Shown here: positions 16,272 through 25,020 of the stretch, one piece after another | How positions within the stretch are numbered: position 1 is the first letter of the stretch | How the letters are laid out: every line of letters starts with the position of its first letter | Assembly: GCF_001428255.1 (NCBI RefSeq) | Contig: NZ_LMRW01000012.1 | Location: 268,715 to 332,714, forward strand | Length of the DNA stretch: 64,000 nt | Direction of reading: 5' to 3' | From: Agromyces sp. Soil535 | GTDB taxonomy: Bacteria > Actinomycetota > Actinomycetes > Actinomycetales > Microbacteriaceae | Made by a program: the position numbers and the translations under genes | The notes under the pieces: model-generated | Database searches by the model: none | The model's input: the letters and a program-made list of their open reading frames with translations, nothing else | Told to the model about the DNA's origin: nothing

Positions 16272-16290
16272 GGGCGGGGTCGCCCCGCCC
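16272..16290 (-). promoter_or_regulatory. Stable hairpin immediately before the metY ribosome-binding site
   Basis: GGGCGGGG (16272-16279), loop TCG, CCCCGCCC (16283-16290): 8 perfect GC pairs. The metY SD (CTCCTT on the plus strand, 16262-16267) starts 4-5 nt beyond it. Farther upstream, TTACGTC (16305-16311) and GACGTAA (16346-16352) form another inverted pair. I looked for SAM riboswitch cores and found none. Confidence 0.5.
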
Positions 16291-16386
16291 GGTCGCGAGC
16301 CACGTTACGTCCGGCCCACCTGGGCGGCAACGGACCCCGACACACGACGTAATCGCGTGGGGGTCGTGGTCGCGGCATCCGCTCGG

Positions 16387-17583
16387 CTACGCCCCCGGCC
16401 TCGGCTCATCGGGCGGGAGCGGCGGATCGGCCGACGGATGCGGCGACCCCGGCGCCGGGTCGGCGGGCGGCTCGGGCCGCGGCGGCATCGCGCCGGGCGG
16501 CAGCACGAGGGTGCCGGTCGCCGTGGACGGCTCGGGGCGGAACAGCCACCGCACCCGCGGTTCCACGAGCGGCCGGAACACGCGGCGCACGGGCTTCAGC
16601 GACAGCACCACCGAGATGCCGATGCAGAACAGGATCATCGCGGGCAGCACCCAGAACGGCTGGTCGCCCGCGAGGATGCCGGTCTCGCGGAACGGGAACA
16701 GCACGAACGTGTGCAGCAGGTAGATGTACATCGTCGCGGTGCCGAACGGGGTGAACCAGGTGGCCCGCCGCGGCATGAGCACCAGGAACGCCACCGTGAG
16801 CACCATCGCGAACAGCAGCAGTGCGAGCCGGATGGCACCCGACCACGGCTCGTCGTAGCCGATCGCCTGGTACGACTCGTCGTAGAGCATGAATCGGCGC
16901 AGCCTCAGGTCGCGCCACGTCTCGATGGCCATCGGCATCACGGCCAGCACCGCTGCGAAGAGGGCGATCGCGCCCGCCCGCCACCGCCACGCGACGCGGG
17001 ACGGCAGGTCGAGCCAGCGCCCGGTGAGCTGCCACTGCCGCAGCTTCCAGCCGAACACGAAGAAGGGCAGCATCCCGAACGTGCGCGAGAGCGCGAGCGT
17101 CGCGTCGATCGACTCGGTGTATCCCGCCCCGATGGAGATGGCGATCGCGATGAGCAGCGGGTACCGCAGCATCACGAGGTAGGGCAGCACGATGCGCCAC
17201 ACGGCGAGCGCGATGAGGAACCACAGCGTCCAGGACGCGGTCGTGTAGTCGGGCTCGAACGCGCCGCCGAGCGCCCAGCGGAGGACGGTCCAGATCGTCT
17301 CGAAGATGAAGAACGGGAAGACGATGTCGGTGAGGATCTGCCTGAGCGCCCGCGCGTTCGGCGGGCCCGACTTCGAGAAGTAGCCGCTCACCATGACGAA
17401 GACGGCGACGTGGAACGAGTAGATGAACAGGTACACGCTGTACGCGACGTCGTCCTCGGCGATGAGCGGCAGGATGCCGTGCCCGATCACGACGAGCGTG
17501 ATCGCGATCCACCGCGCGTTGTCCCAGAGCGGCACGCGCCGCTTCCTCGCCGGGGTCGTCGCGTGCGGCCTCGTGTGCATCAT
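16387..17583 (-). CDS. Membrane acyltransferase (OafA/fucose-4-O-acetylase type)
   Basis: 398 residues with about ten hydrophobic helices. It opens VPLWDNARWIAITLVVIGHG, the first helix with the conserved Arg and His of acyltransferase-3 proteins, followed by SFHVAVFVMVSGYF. These enzymes acetylate cell-surface sugars or secondary metabolites at the membrane. The C-terminal 40 residues are a Pro-rich cytoplasmic tail (PPRPEPPADPAPG). Start is ATG 17583 or the adjacent ATG 17580. It is divergent from the short-chain dehydrogenase gene across 82 bp. Confidence 0.85.
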   Translation of the reverse strand: MMHTRPHATTPARKRRVPLWDNARWIAITLVVIGHGILPLIAEDDVAYSVYLFIYSFHVAVFVMVSGYFSKSGPPNARALRQILTDIVFPFFIFETIWTVLRWALGGAFEPDYTTASWTLWFLIALAVWRIVLPYLVMLRYPLLIAIAISIGAGYTESIDATLALSRTFGMLPFFVFGWKLRQWQLTGRWLDLPSRVAWRWRAGAIALFAAVLAVMPMAIETWRDLRLRRFMLYDESYQAIGYDEPWSGAIRLALLLFAMVLTVAFLVLMPRRATWFTPFGTATMYIYLLHTFVLFPFRETGILAGDQPFWVLPAMILFCIGISVVLSLKPVRRVFRPLVEPRVRWLFRPEPSTATGTLVLPPGAMPPRPEPPADPAPGSPHPSADPPLPPDEPRPGA

Positions 17584-17665
17584 CCCATTCAACCGCACCG
17601 GGCCGACGGATGCCGCGGCCCGGCGCTTCGCGCGCTTTCGTCCGGTGGTGCGCCACAATGGGCGG

Positions 17666-18454
17666 ATGGATGTGCTGCGAGCCGTCGTGACCGGTGCGAG
17701 CTCCGGGATCGGAGCAGCGACCGTGCGCGCGCTCCGCGCCGCGGGGTGGGAGGTCGTGGGCGTCGCCCGCCGCGAGGAGCGCCTGCGGGCGCTCGCGGAG
17801 GAGACGGGGGCATCCGTGTTCGTCGCCGACCTCACCGACCAGCGTGACGTGGACGCCCTCCGCGAGCACCTGGCCGCGACCGGCCCGGTGCACGCGCTCG
17901 TGAACAACGCGGGCGGTGCGAAGGGCCTCGACTCGGTGGAGGCCTCGTCGATCGAGGACTGGGCCTGGATGTTCGAGGTGAACGTGCTCGCCCTCAAGCG
18001 GGTCACGACCGCGCTGCTGCCGCTCCTTCGCCAGGGCGCCGTCGAGCGCGGGGTCGCCGACATCGTGAACGTCACGTCGATCGCCGGCCACACGGCGTAC
18101 GTGGGCGGCGGCGGGTACAACGCGGCGAAGTTCGCGGCCCACGCGCTCACTGAGGTGCTCCGGCTCGAACTGAACGGCGAACCGCTCCGCGTGGTCGAGG
18201 TGGCGCCCGGCCTGGTGAAGACCGACGAGTTCGCGCTCGTGCGCTTCGGCGGCGACCGCGCCCGGGCCGACGCCGTCTACGACGACGTGCCCGAGCCGCT
18301 CGTGGCCGAGGACATCGCGGGCGTCATCGTCGATGCCGTGCTGAAGCCGCGCCACGTCGACCTCGACCTCATCGTCGTGAAGCCCGTGGCGCAGGCCGCA
18401 CCCTACCGCCTCGCGAAGGGCGAGCTCGTGGTGCGAACGGAGACCGCGCCATGA
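17666..18454 (+). CDS. Short-chain dehydrogenase/reductase
   Basis: 262 residues, classical SDR. The cofactor motif VTGASSGIGAATV is at residues 8-20 and NNAGG at about 78-82. The catalytic set is Ser in NVTSIAGH, Tyr in GGGGYNAAK and Lys four residues later. The Arg pair in GVARREERL suggests NADP preference. The closest general group is serine/3-hydroxy acid dehydrogenase-like (YdfG type); the substrate is not fixed by sequence. Its stop overlaps the K+ channel start (ATGA). CACAAT lies 6 nt before the start and may be a weak -10. Confidence 0.85.
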   Translation: MDVLRAVVTGASSGIGAATVRALRAAGWEVVGVARREERLRALAEETGASVFVADLTDQRDVDALREHLAATGPVHALVNNAGGAKGLDSVEASSIEDWAWMFEVNVLALKRVTTALLPLLRQGAVERGVADIVNVTSIAGHTAYVGGGGYNAAKFAAHALTEVLRLELNGEPLRVVEVAPGLVKTDEFALVRFGGDRARADAVYDDVPEPLVAEDIAGVIVDAVLKPRHVDLDLIVVKPVAQAAPYRLAKGELVVRTETAP

Positions 18455-19260
18455 CCCTCCGCGGCGTGCCCGAGGGCGACCCGGCGACGCATCGTCGTCG
18501 GCGCTACGTCGACGCGACGGGGCGCACCCTCGCTTTGCTCGGCGTGTTCTTCGTCCTCGCCTACACGGTCTACGTGCTGTGGCCGGATCGGCCGCAGGGG
18601 GTGACGACCGTCCTGGCCGTCATCCTCATCACCACCTGGGTGATCTTCGTCATCGATGTCATCATCCGGATCTCGCTCACGCCCCGCGGCCGACGCTGGC
18701 ATTACGCCTGGCATCATCCGTTCGAAGTGCTCTCGGCCATCCTGCCGGTGTTCCGTGCACTCCGCGTCATCGGCCTCCTGCAGAATCTCCCGGTCCTGAA
18801 ACGGCACACGCCGACGGCGGTCCGAGCGCAGTTCATCATCCTCGCACTCGCCTACGCGGGCGCATGGGTGTTCTTCCTCGCGCTCGCCACGCTGGAGGCC
18901 GAGCGCAATGCGCCCGGGGCCAACATCGTGACGTTCGGCGATGCCATCTGGTGGGCGCTCGTCACGATCGCGACCGTGGGCTACGGCGACACCTACCCGG
19001 TGACCCCGCTCGGCCGGTTCTATGCGGTCCTGCTGATGGCCGGCGGCGTCGCGATCGTGGGCACCGCATCGGCGACGATCATCTCCTACCTCAACGAGCG
19101 CGTCGCCGGTCTTCGGCACCGGGGCGACACGCTCGCGGCGCCGTCGCTCTCGACGGGCGAGGAGCCCGACCCGTCGGCCACGCATGCCCTGCCGCTGGCC
19201 GACGCCGACGCCGACGCCGCCGACGCCGACGCCGAGCGTCCGGCGGGGCCCGCCGGGTAG
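18451..19260 (+). CDS. Potassium channel family protein
   Basis: 269 residues. Hydrophobic helices at about 27-45, 52-72 and 128-148, then the pore helix and selectivity filter TVGYGD (175-180), then a last helix to about 212. The short charged S4-like stretch (VFRALRVIGLLQNLPVLKRH) has only a few Arg, so strong voltage gating is doubtful. The cytoplasmic tail ends in a simple Asp-Ala run (DADADAADADAE), encoded by a GCCGAC microsatellite at about 19198-19236 that could vary in length. It overlaps the dehydrogenase gene by 4 nt. Confidence 0.88.
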   Translation: MTLRGVPEGDPATHRRRRYVDATGRTLALLGVFFVLAYTVYVLWPDRPQGVTTVLAVILITTWVIFVIDVIIRISLTPRGRRWHYAWHHPFEVLSAILPVFRALRVIGLLQNLPVLKRHTPTAVRAQFIILALAYAGAWVFFLALATLEAERNAPGANIVTFGDAIWWALVTIATVGYGDTYPVTPLGRFYAVLLMAGGVAIVGTASATIISYLNERVAGLRHRGDTLAAPSLSTGEEPDPSATHALPLADADADAADADAERPAGPAG

Positions 19261-19269
19261 CCTGTCGGG

Positions 19270-19794
19270 ATGAGCTTCGATGCGAACGACGCGGCCACGG
19301 GCGTCGACGGGATCCGCCGCGAGATCCTCACCTGGGACGAGTTCGGCGACGCCGCACGAGCGCTCGCGGGCGACGTGCTGCGGGCGGGCTTCCGGCCCGA
19401 CGTGGTGATCGCGATCGCGCGTGGCGGGCTCCTGCTCGCGGGTGCCATCGCCTATGCGCTCGGCACGAAGGCGTGCGGCTCGATCAACGTCGAGTTCTAC
19501 TCGGGCATCGACGAGCGCCTGCCCGAGCCGGTGCTGCATCCGCCGATGCTCGACGCTCCCGCGCTCGGCGGCAAGCGCGTGCTGCTCGTCGACGACGTCT
19601 CGGACTCGGGTCGCACCCTCGCGAAGGTCGTGGCGATCATCCGCGACGAGGGCGCCGAAGTGCGCACCGCCACGCTCTACACGAAGTCGCACACCGTGCT
19701 GGAGCCCGATTTCGACTACCGCCGCACCGACGACTGGATCGTGTTCCCCTGGTCGGCGCTCCCGCCCGTCGACGCCGCGGAGGGCGCCGCGTGA
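19270..19794 (+). CDS. Phosphoribosyltransferase-family protein
   Basis: 174 residues, type I PRT fold. The PRPP-binding motif is VLLVDDVSDSGRTL, preceded by FRPDVVIAIARGGLLLAGAI. Length and layout resemble xanthine/hypoxanthine-guanine type enzymes of actinobacteria, so purine salvage is likely. TAGCCT (19258-19263), formed partly by the upstream stop codon, lies 6 nt before the ATG, suggesting an internal leaderless promoter. The stop overlaps the following gene (GTGA). Confidence 0.82.
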   Translation: MSFDANDAATGVDGIRREILTWDEFGDAARALAGDVLRAGFRPDVVIAIARGGLLLAGAIAYALGTKACGSINVEFYSGIDERLPEPVLHPPMLDAPALGGKRVLLVDDVSDSGRTLAKVVAIIRDEGAEVRTATLYTKSHTVLEPDFDYRRTDDWIVFPWSALPPVDAAEGAA

Positions 19795-20513
19795 GCGTGC
19801 ACCTCGTGGGCGGCGGCGCGACCACCGGTACGGATGCCCCACTGTACGCGCCGTTCGTCGCCGAGGCCGTCCTGCGGGGCGGCGCCGCAGGTCGCGCGCG
19901 GCCGCGCATCGCCGTGATCTCACTGCACCCCGAGGCCCAGAAGGCCGCGGCGCTCGCCGATCTCCTGGTCGCGGCCGGCAGCGGCGCCGAGATCGAGGTG
20001 CAGCTGACCGCAGGGCGACCCGGCGAGCCGATCGGGCTCGCCGCGATCGCCGACGTCGACGGCATCGCCGTGGGCGGCGGCCTCGTCGAAGAGGTGCGCG
20101 CCGGACTCGAGCCGGTGTTCGGCGAGCTGCGTCGGCTGGTCGCCGGCGGGGTGCCCTACCTCGGCGTCTCGGCCGGCGCGATGATCGCTGCGGAGGGCTC
20201 CCTCGGGAGCGGCTCCCGCATCGGCGGCGTGCTCGTCGCACCGGAGGACCCGGCGGAGCCGGGGTTCGAGCTCGAGATCGAGGCCGGCATCGGTCTGGTC
20301 GACGTGGCCATCGAGGTGCACGTCGCCGAGCGCGGCATGCTCTCCCGCCTGGTCGCTGCCGTCGAATCCGGGCTCGTCGGCGGCGGGCTCGGCATCGACG
20401 AGCGCACGGCGCTGATCGTGGGCGACGGCGGCCTGCAGGTCGCCGGCCGCGGGAGCGTATGGCGGGTGCTGCCCGCCGACCAGGGCGTGCTCGTGTCGAC
20501 GATCGGAGCCTGA
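19791..20513 (+). CDS. Peptidase S51 / cyanophycinase-like protein
   Basis: 240 residues, GTG start inside the preceding stop. It has the class I glutamine amidotransferase-like fold of S51 peptidases: it opens [13 protein letters not shown] and has the nucleophile elbow [14 protein letters not shown] (catalytic Ser). A later DERTALIV strand matches the region where S51 enzymes place conserved Asp/Glu. Relatives cleave Asp dipeptides or cyanophycin; substrate unknown here. Coupled to the phosphoribosyltransferase, and the uracil-DNA glycosylase gene starts 1 nt after its stop. Confidence 0.75.
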   Translation: MSVHLVGGGATTGTDAPLYAPFVAEAVLRGGAAGRARPRIAVISLHPEAQKAAALADLLVAAGSGAEIEVQLTAGRPGEPIGLAAIADVDGIAVGGGLVEEVRAGLEPVFGELRRLVAGGVPYLGVSAGAMIAAEGSLGSGSRIGGVLVAPEDPAEPGFELEIEAGIGLVDVAIEVHVAERGMLSRLVAAVESGLVGGGLGIDERTALIVGDGGLQVAGRGSVWRVLPADQGVLVSTIGA

Positions 20514-20514
20514 G

Positions 20515-21246
20515 GTGGCGAAGTCGCTCGACGAGCTCGCGTCGAACGGGCTGATCGACCCGGGTTGGGCGAGGGCGCTCGCGCCCGTCGGGCCGCGGAT
20601 CGCGGAGATGGGGGACTTCCTCCGCGCAGAGACCGCAGCCGGTCGTGGCTACCTGCCGAGCGGCGATCGCGTGCTGCGGGCGTTCGGCGCGCCGCTCGAC
20701 GAGGTGCGGGTGTTGATCGTCGGGCAGGACCCCTACCCGACGCCGGGGCATCCGATCGGGCTCTCGTTCGCGGTCGATCCGCACGTGCGCCCCGTGCCGC
20801 GGAGCCTCGCGAACATCTACCGCGAGCTCGCCGACGACCTCGGCCTGCCGACACCCGACCACGGCGACCTCACGCCGTGGAGCGAACACGGCGTCATGCT
20901 GCTGAACCGGGTGCTCACGGTGCGCCCGGGTGCGCCGGCATCGCACCGCGGCATGGGCTGGGAGGAGGTTACCGACCACGCGATCCGGGCACTCGTCGCG
21001 AGGGGCACGCCGCTCGTCGCGATCCTCTGGGGCCGCGACGCCCAGAACCTCCGGCCGCTCCTCGGCGACACGCCCGTCATCGAGTCCGCGCACCCGAGTC
21101 CCCTGTCGGCGAGCCGCGGGTTCTTCGGGTCCAGGCCCTTCAGCCGGGCCAACGCGCTGCTCGAGGCGCAGGGTGGCGAACCGGTCGACTGGCGCCTGCC
21201 GGCGACGCCGTCGACGAGACATCCGGTCGCAAGATCCGCGGAGTAG
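20515..21246 (+). CDS. ung: Uracil-DNA glycosylase, family 1
   Basis: 243 residues. Motif A is [17 protein letters not shown], with the catalytic Asp near residue 72; motif B is [11 protein letters not shown], with the catalytic His and the Leu-type intercalating loop; [16 protein letters not shown] lies between. It removes uracil arising from cytosine deamination, relevant to a very GC-rich genome. GTG start directly follows the upstream gene, so it is part of the same operon. The C-terminal 15 residues are a poorly conserved tail. Confidence 0.92.
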   Translation: MAKSLDELASNGLIDPGWARALAPVGPRIAEMGDFLRAETAAGRGYLPSGDRVLRAFGAPLDEVRVLIVGQDPYPTPGHPIGLSFAVDPHVRPVPRSLANIYRELADDLGLPTPDHGDLTPWSEHGVMLLNRVLTVRPGAPASHRGMGWEEVTDHAIRALVARGTPLVAILWGRDAQNLRPLLGDTPVIESAHPSPLSASRGFFGSRPFSRANALLEAQGGEPVDWRLPATPSTRHPVARSAE

Positions 21247-21255
21247 TCTGGCCTG

Positions 21256-21834
21256 ATGCTCGAGGAGGAATACCAGGAGCGACGGGTGCTGCCCCGGCAC
21301 CTGCGCACGCCCGAGCCGGCCGAGGCGGCCTTCGAGTTCGCGATCCGCGAGGCGCGCCTCGCGGACATGCCGGCCGTCCGCGAGATCTACAACTACTACG
21401 TCGCGAACTCCACCGTGACGTTCGACGAGGACGCCATGACGCTTCGCGAGTGGAAGGCGAAGTTCGCCTACCTGCACAAGCTCGGCATGCCGTTCCTCGT
21501 CGCGGAGTCGCCGACGGGGCAGCTGACCGGCTACGCCCTGGTGGCGCCGTGGAAGCCGAAGCGCGCCTATCGCTACACGGTCGAGAACTCGATCTACCTG
21601 GGGCCGGCGGCCGCCGGAAAGGGGCTAGGGCGCGCGCTCCTCGCTGAGCTCATCGACCGCTCGAAGGCCGCCGGGCTCAAGGAGATGATCGCGGTCATCG
21701 CCGACCAGGGCGCCGAGGCGTCGATCGCGTTGCACGAGAAGTTCGGGTTCACCGAGATCGGGCGCATGGGCCGGGTCGGGTTCAAGTTCGACCGCTGGCT
21801 CGGCACGGTGCTGCTGCAGAAGTCGCTGAAGTAG
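21256..21834 (+). CDS. GNAT N-acetyltransferase, phosphinothricin acetyltransferase-like
   Basis: 192 residues. The GNAT core begins near residue 28 (FAIREARLADMPAVREIYNY), has SIYLGPAAAGKGLGRALLAE (acetyl-CoA motif A) and ends in LHEKFGFTEIGRMGRVG. The order YNYYVANSTVTFDE matches PAT/bar relatives that acetylate phosphinothricin, methionine sulfone or similar amines. The first 27 residues are an extra N-terminal segment. TAGTCT (21244-21249) lies 6 nt before the ATG, supporting this start and a leaderless message. Confidence 0.83.
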   Translation: MLEEEYQERRVLPRHLRTPEPAEAAFEFAIREARLADMPAVREIYNYYVANSTVTFDEDAMTLREWKAKFAYLHKLGMPFLVAESPTGQLTGYALVAPWKPKRAYRYTVENSIYLGPAAAGKGLGRALLAELIDRSKAAGLKEMIAVIADQGAEASIALHEKFGFTEIGRMGRVGFKFDRWLGTVLLQKSLK

Positions 21835-21979
21835 CGGGCGGATGCCGCGGGCGCGGCACCCGGCGACCAGGCGCGACTGAGCGGAGTTCAGGCTCGCTTC
21901 AGCCCTTCCGACCTACGCTGCGGGCGATGGATCCGGGTCGCGTCCGCGACACCGGTCCGCCTCGACCACGGAGGTCGCC

Positions 21980-23455
21980 ATGTTCTCGCCACCCTCGGAA
22001 CCGCCCGAGCGGGCGACGCGAGCGGGTCGACACCGACGTGCCATCCGCGGGCCGGCAGGAGCGGTCGGAGCCGGGCTCGCGGCCCTCGTGCTCCTCACCC
22101 TGAGCGCGTGCGTTGCCGATTGGGGAGCCGGCACGTCGGCATCGACGGGGACGCCGTGCCAGGCAACCGCGCGCACGAAGGTGCCCCAGCCGAAACCCGC
22201 CCAACTCGAGGCGGCCGGCTTCGACGCGCTTCCCCTCGCACCCGACGCGAAGCGCGTGGACCTGGTCGCCGCGCCGTTCTCGCGGCCGACCGAGGTGACC
22301 AACCCGCTCTTCCCGATCAGCGAGCTGCAGTCGGTGGTGCTCAACGGGCTGGTCGAGGGCCTGCCGTTCCGCACGGAGACGACGCTGATGCCAGAGACCC
22401 GGATCATCGAATGGCTCCCCGGCCATTGCGTCACCACGGCGATTTCGCAGTACACCGCCTACCTCGACAGCCGGATCGAGGAGGTCGCCATCGACCACTA
22501 CGCGCAGGCCGACGACGGGTCGGTGTGGTACCTCGGCGAGGAGGTCTACAACTACGCCGACGGCGTGATCGCCGAGACGTCCGGCACGTGGCTGGCCGGC
22601 AAGGAGGGTCCGGCGGCCATGATCATGCCGGGCCGCCCACGGGTGGGGCAGGCGTTGCGGCCGGAGAACATCCCGGGCCTCGTCTTCGAAGAGGTCGTCG
22701 TCACCGACGTCGACGTGACGGTCGACGGCCCGCGCGGCCGGGTGCGCGGTGCGCTGGTTGCGTCGGAGCTCCACTCGGACGGTACGATCTCGGACAAGGT
22801 CTTCGCTCCGGGCTACGGCGAGTTCTCGTCGGCGGACTCGGGTGACCTGGAGGCACTGGCGATCGCCGTTCCCATCGACGCGCTCCCAGGACCGGTGCCC
22901 GGGGCCCTCAAGGACCTCGGCGACTCCGCTCTGGCGGTCTTCGACGCGGCCGGGGAACCGGACTGGCCCGCTGCGGCCGCGGCCCTCGCCCGGCTGACGT
23001 CGGCGTGGACGGCGCAAGCCGACACCGGCGAGGTCCCACCGAGGCTCGTCGCGCCGACCGATGCGGCAGTGGCCGAGCTGACCCTCGCCGTCGCCGCGCA
23101 GGACGGCTACCTCGCGCGCGACGCGGCATTGCTCGCGCTCCAGTGCGCCCTCGACCTCCAGCTGCAGTACCTGGACGCCGCCGAAGTCGACCGTGCCAGG
23201 TTCGAGCTCTGGGCGCACCGGGTCATCAACGATGCGGCCGAGCCGAGCCTGTCGAAGGTGGCCGGCGACGTGAGCACCCTCGAATGGATCCGCGACCGCA
23301 TCGTCCGGACGCTCGAAGCGGCGGAGCTCACGAGGGTCGATGCCCTGCTGGAGGAGCTCCGCGCCGGCGCGAGCGAGCATGACCTGGCAGCGGCGACCGA
23401 CGCTGCGGCGGAACTGCTCGACGTCGTGGAGGGCGCCGGGTTCGCCGCGCAGTGA
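21980..23455 (+). CDS. Large secreted lipoprotein of unknown function
   Basis: 491 residues. A 25-residue basic N-terminus, a hydrophobic stretch (AVGAGLAALVLLTL) and lipobox LSAC near residue 44 predict lipid anchoring outside the membrane. Residues 85-290 (NPLFPISELQSVVLNG to VFAPGYGEF) resemble a beta-rich domain seen in many secreted actinobacterial proteins of unknown role. Residues 330-490 are helical, with Ala/Leu heptads. No enzyme motif is seen. GGAGG 6 nt before the ATG supports the start. Confidence 0.7.
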   Translation: MFSPPSEPPERATRAGRHRRAIRGPAGAVGAGLAALVLLTLSACVADWGAGTSASTGTPCQATARTKVPQPKPAQLEAAGFDALPLAPDAKRVDLVAAPFSRPTEVTNPLFPISELQSVVLNGLVEGLPFRTETTLMPETRIIEWLPGHCVTTAISQYTAYLDSRIEEVAIDHYAQADDGSVWYLGEEVYNYADGVIAETSGTWLAGKEGPAAMIMPGRPRVGQALRPENIPGLVFEEVVVTDVDVTVDGPRGRVRGALVASELHSDGTISDKVFAPGYGEFSSADSGDLEALAIAVPIDALPGPVPGALKDLGDSALAVFDAAGEPDWPAAAAALARLTSAWTAQADTGEVPPRLVAPTDAAVAELTLAVAAQDGYLARDAALLALQCALDLQLQYLDAAEVDRARFELWAHRVINDAAEPSLSKVAGDVSTLEWIRDRIVRTLEAAELTRVDALLEELRAGASEHDLAAATDAAAELLDVVEGAGFAAQ

Positions 23456-23507
23456 GACGTGTCATCACCCGGGCGGCCAGGAGGGTGGCGGACCGTAGGC
23501 TCGGAGG

Positions 23508-24932
23508 ATGACCGAGCTCCACGAGTACACCGCCCTCGAGCTCCACCAGCTGCTGCAGCGTCGGCAGGTGTCGCCGGTCGAGCTCGCGCAGCACTACCTC
23601 GACCGCATCGCGCGGCTCGACGGCGCGGTCGGCGCGTTCGCCGCCGTGACGCCCGACACCGCCCTCGCACGGGCTCGGCACGTCGAGGAACACGTGCCGA
23701 CTGCGGCGCCGCTCTGGGGCCTGCCGCTCGCCGACAAGGACCTGCACCGGCGCGCCGGGGTGCCAGCCCGGTTCGGCTCACGCGCATTCGCCGATTTCGT
23801 GCCGGACGACTCCGATGATCTCGTGGAGGCGGTGGACCTCGCCGGCGCGGTCAGCCTCGGCAAGAGCGCCACCCCCGAGTTCGGGCTCCCGTCGTACACC
23901 GAGGGGCTCGCCGGCCCGCCGACGCGGAACCCGTGGGACCCGTCGCTCGGCGCAGGCGGGTCGAGCGGCGGAGCGGCGGCCGCCGTGGCATCCGGGATGC
24001 TCCCATTCGCGCCCGGGACCGACGGCGGCGGCTCGATTCGGATCCCGGCAGCGGCCTGTGGGCTCGTGGGCGTGAAGCCGACGCGTGGGCGCGTGCCGGC
24101 GGGGTCGGGGCTCGCGACCCTCGCCGGGCTCGGCGTCGCCGGACCCATCGCGCGCAACGTCGCGGATGCGGCCCTGCTCCTCGACGGCATGATCGCGCCG
24201 GCGGGGTACCCCGCCGCGCACCGGTTCGCGGTACGGGCGCCGGGAGACGATGGACCGTACCTGGGTGCGGCGATCCGCGGCGAGGGACGGTTCCAGCTCG
24301 GCGTGATGACGGACTCGCCCTGGGACGAGGCCTACGAGATCGAGGTGGGGGACGAGGCGCGGTCCGCGCTGGACCGGGCGATCGCGGTGTTCGAGGGCCT
24401 CTGCCATGGCATCGAGGCGATGACGCCCGAGCCCGAACCGGGCTATCCGGCCGCGTTCCGCACGATCTGGCAGGCGGGGGCCGCGACCATCCCCGTCGAC
24501 GGCGAGAAGGAGGCGCTGCTCGAACCGCTCACGAGCTGGCTCCTCCGACGCGGGCGCGCGCTGCCGGCCAGGCAGCTCGCCGAGGCCATCGTCTGGCTCG
24601 CGGGCTTCGAGGAGCGCGTCATCCGCCGGTTCGCGCCGTTCGACGCCGTGCTGACGCCGGCGCTCGCGTTGACGCCGCCGCCAGTGGGCTGGTACGACCA
24701 GCAGGATGGCGAGCGCAACTTCGCGCAGCAGGTGCAGTTCACCCCGTTCACCTCGTTCGTCAACGTGGCGGGGCTGCCGGCGATCACGGTCCCGGTCGAG
24801 GAGACCGCGGCGGGGTTGCCGATGGGCGTGCAGCTCATCGGGCGTCCGGGCGGCGAGGCGACGCTGTTCGGGCTCGGCGCGCAACTCGAGCGTCGGGTGC
24901 GGCGTGGGCACCGGCATCCGCCGAACTGGTGA
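23508..24932 (+). CDS. Amidase-signature enzyme
   Basis: 474 residues. The Ser-cisSer-Lys triad is visible: Lys in PLADKDLH, cis-Ser in GAGGSSGGAAAAVASG and the nucleophile in DGGGSIRIPAAACGLVG. It hydrolyses amide bonds; the substrate could be an aliphatic or aromatic amide, and the transamidosome GatA is excluded because no gatB/gatC are nearby and C-terminal motifs differ. TAGGCT (23496-23501) lies 6 nt before the start, and GGAGG also fits as a ribosome site, so both modes are possible. Confidence 0.87.
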   Translation: MTELHEYTALELHQLLQRRQVSPVELAQHYLDRIARLDGAVGAFAAVTPDTALARARHVEEHVPTAAPLWGLPLADKDLHRRAGVPARFGSRAFADFVPDDSDDLVEAVDLAGAVSLGKSATPEFGLPSYTEGLAGPPTRNPWDPSLGAGGSSGGAAAAVASGMLPFAPGTDGGGSIRIPAAACGLVGVKPTRGRVPAGSGLATLAGLGVAGPIARNVADAALLLDGMIAPAGYPAAHRFAVRAPGDDGPYLGAAIRGEGRFQLGVMTDSPWDEAYEIEVGDEARSALDRAIAVFEGLCHGIEAMTPEPEPGYPAAFRTIWQAGAATIPVDGEKEALLEPLTSWLLRRGRALPARQLAEAIVWLAGFEERVIRRFAPFDAVLTPALALTPPPVGWYDQQDGERNFAQQVQFTPFTSFVNVAGLPAITVPVEETAAGLPMGVQLIGRPGGEATLFGLGAQLERRVRRGHRHPPNW

Positions 24933-25001
24933 GACGGCGTGTCGGCTCGCGTCGCGGCGCGTGACGTCACGATGGGATGCGCGCGCTGCCGTGTGCAAGA
25001 C

Positions 25002-25020
25002 TTAGGTAATGCTTACCTCA
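25002..25020. promoter_or_regulatory. DtxR/IdeR-type iron box overlapping a start codon
   Basis: TTAGGTAATGCTTACCTCA matches the 19-bp iron-box consensus TTAGGTTAGGCTAACCTAA at 15 positions. It spans the start codon at 25009 and the likely transcription start, so a bound repressor would block initiation of a leaderless mRNA. A perfect 12-bp palindrome CGTGACGTCACG lies upstream at 24960-24971. Confidence 0.75.

Noticed and set aside
16256-16400. SAM riboswitch upstream of metY
   Set aside because: The expected conserved cores of SAM-I, SAM-II and SAM-IV could not be found; only a simple hairpin and an inverted pair are visible.
18403-21477. 1024-residue minus-strand open frame
   Set aside because: It opposes six well-supported genes, including ung and a K+ channel; low-complexity Arg-rich translation.
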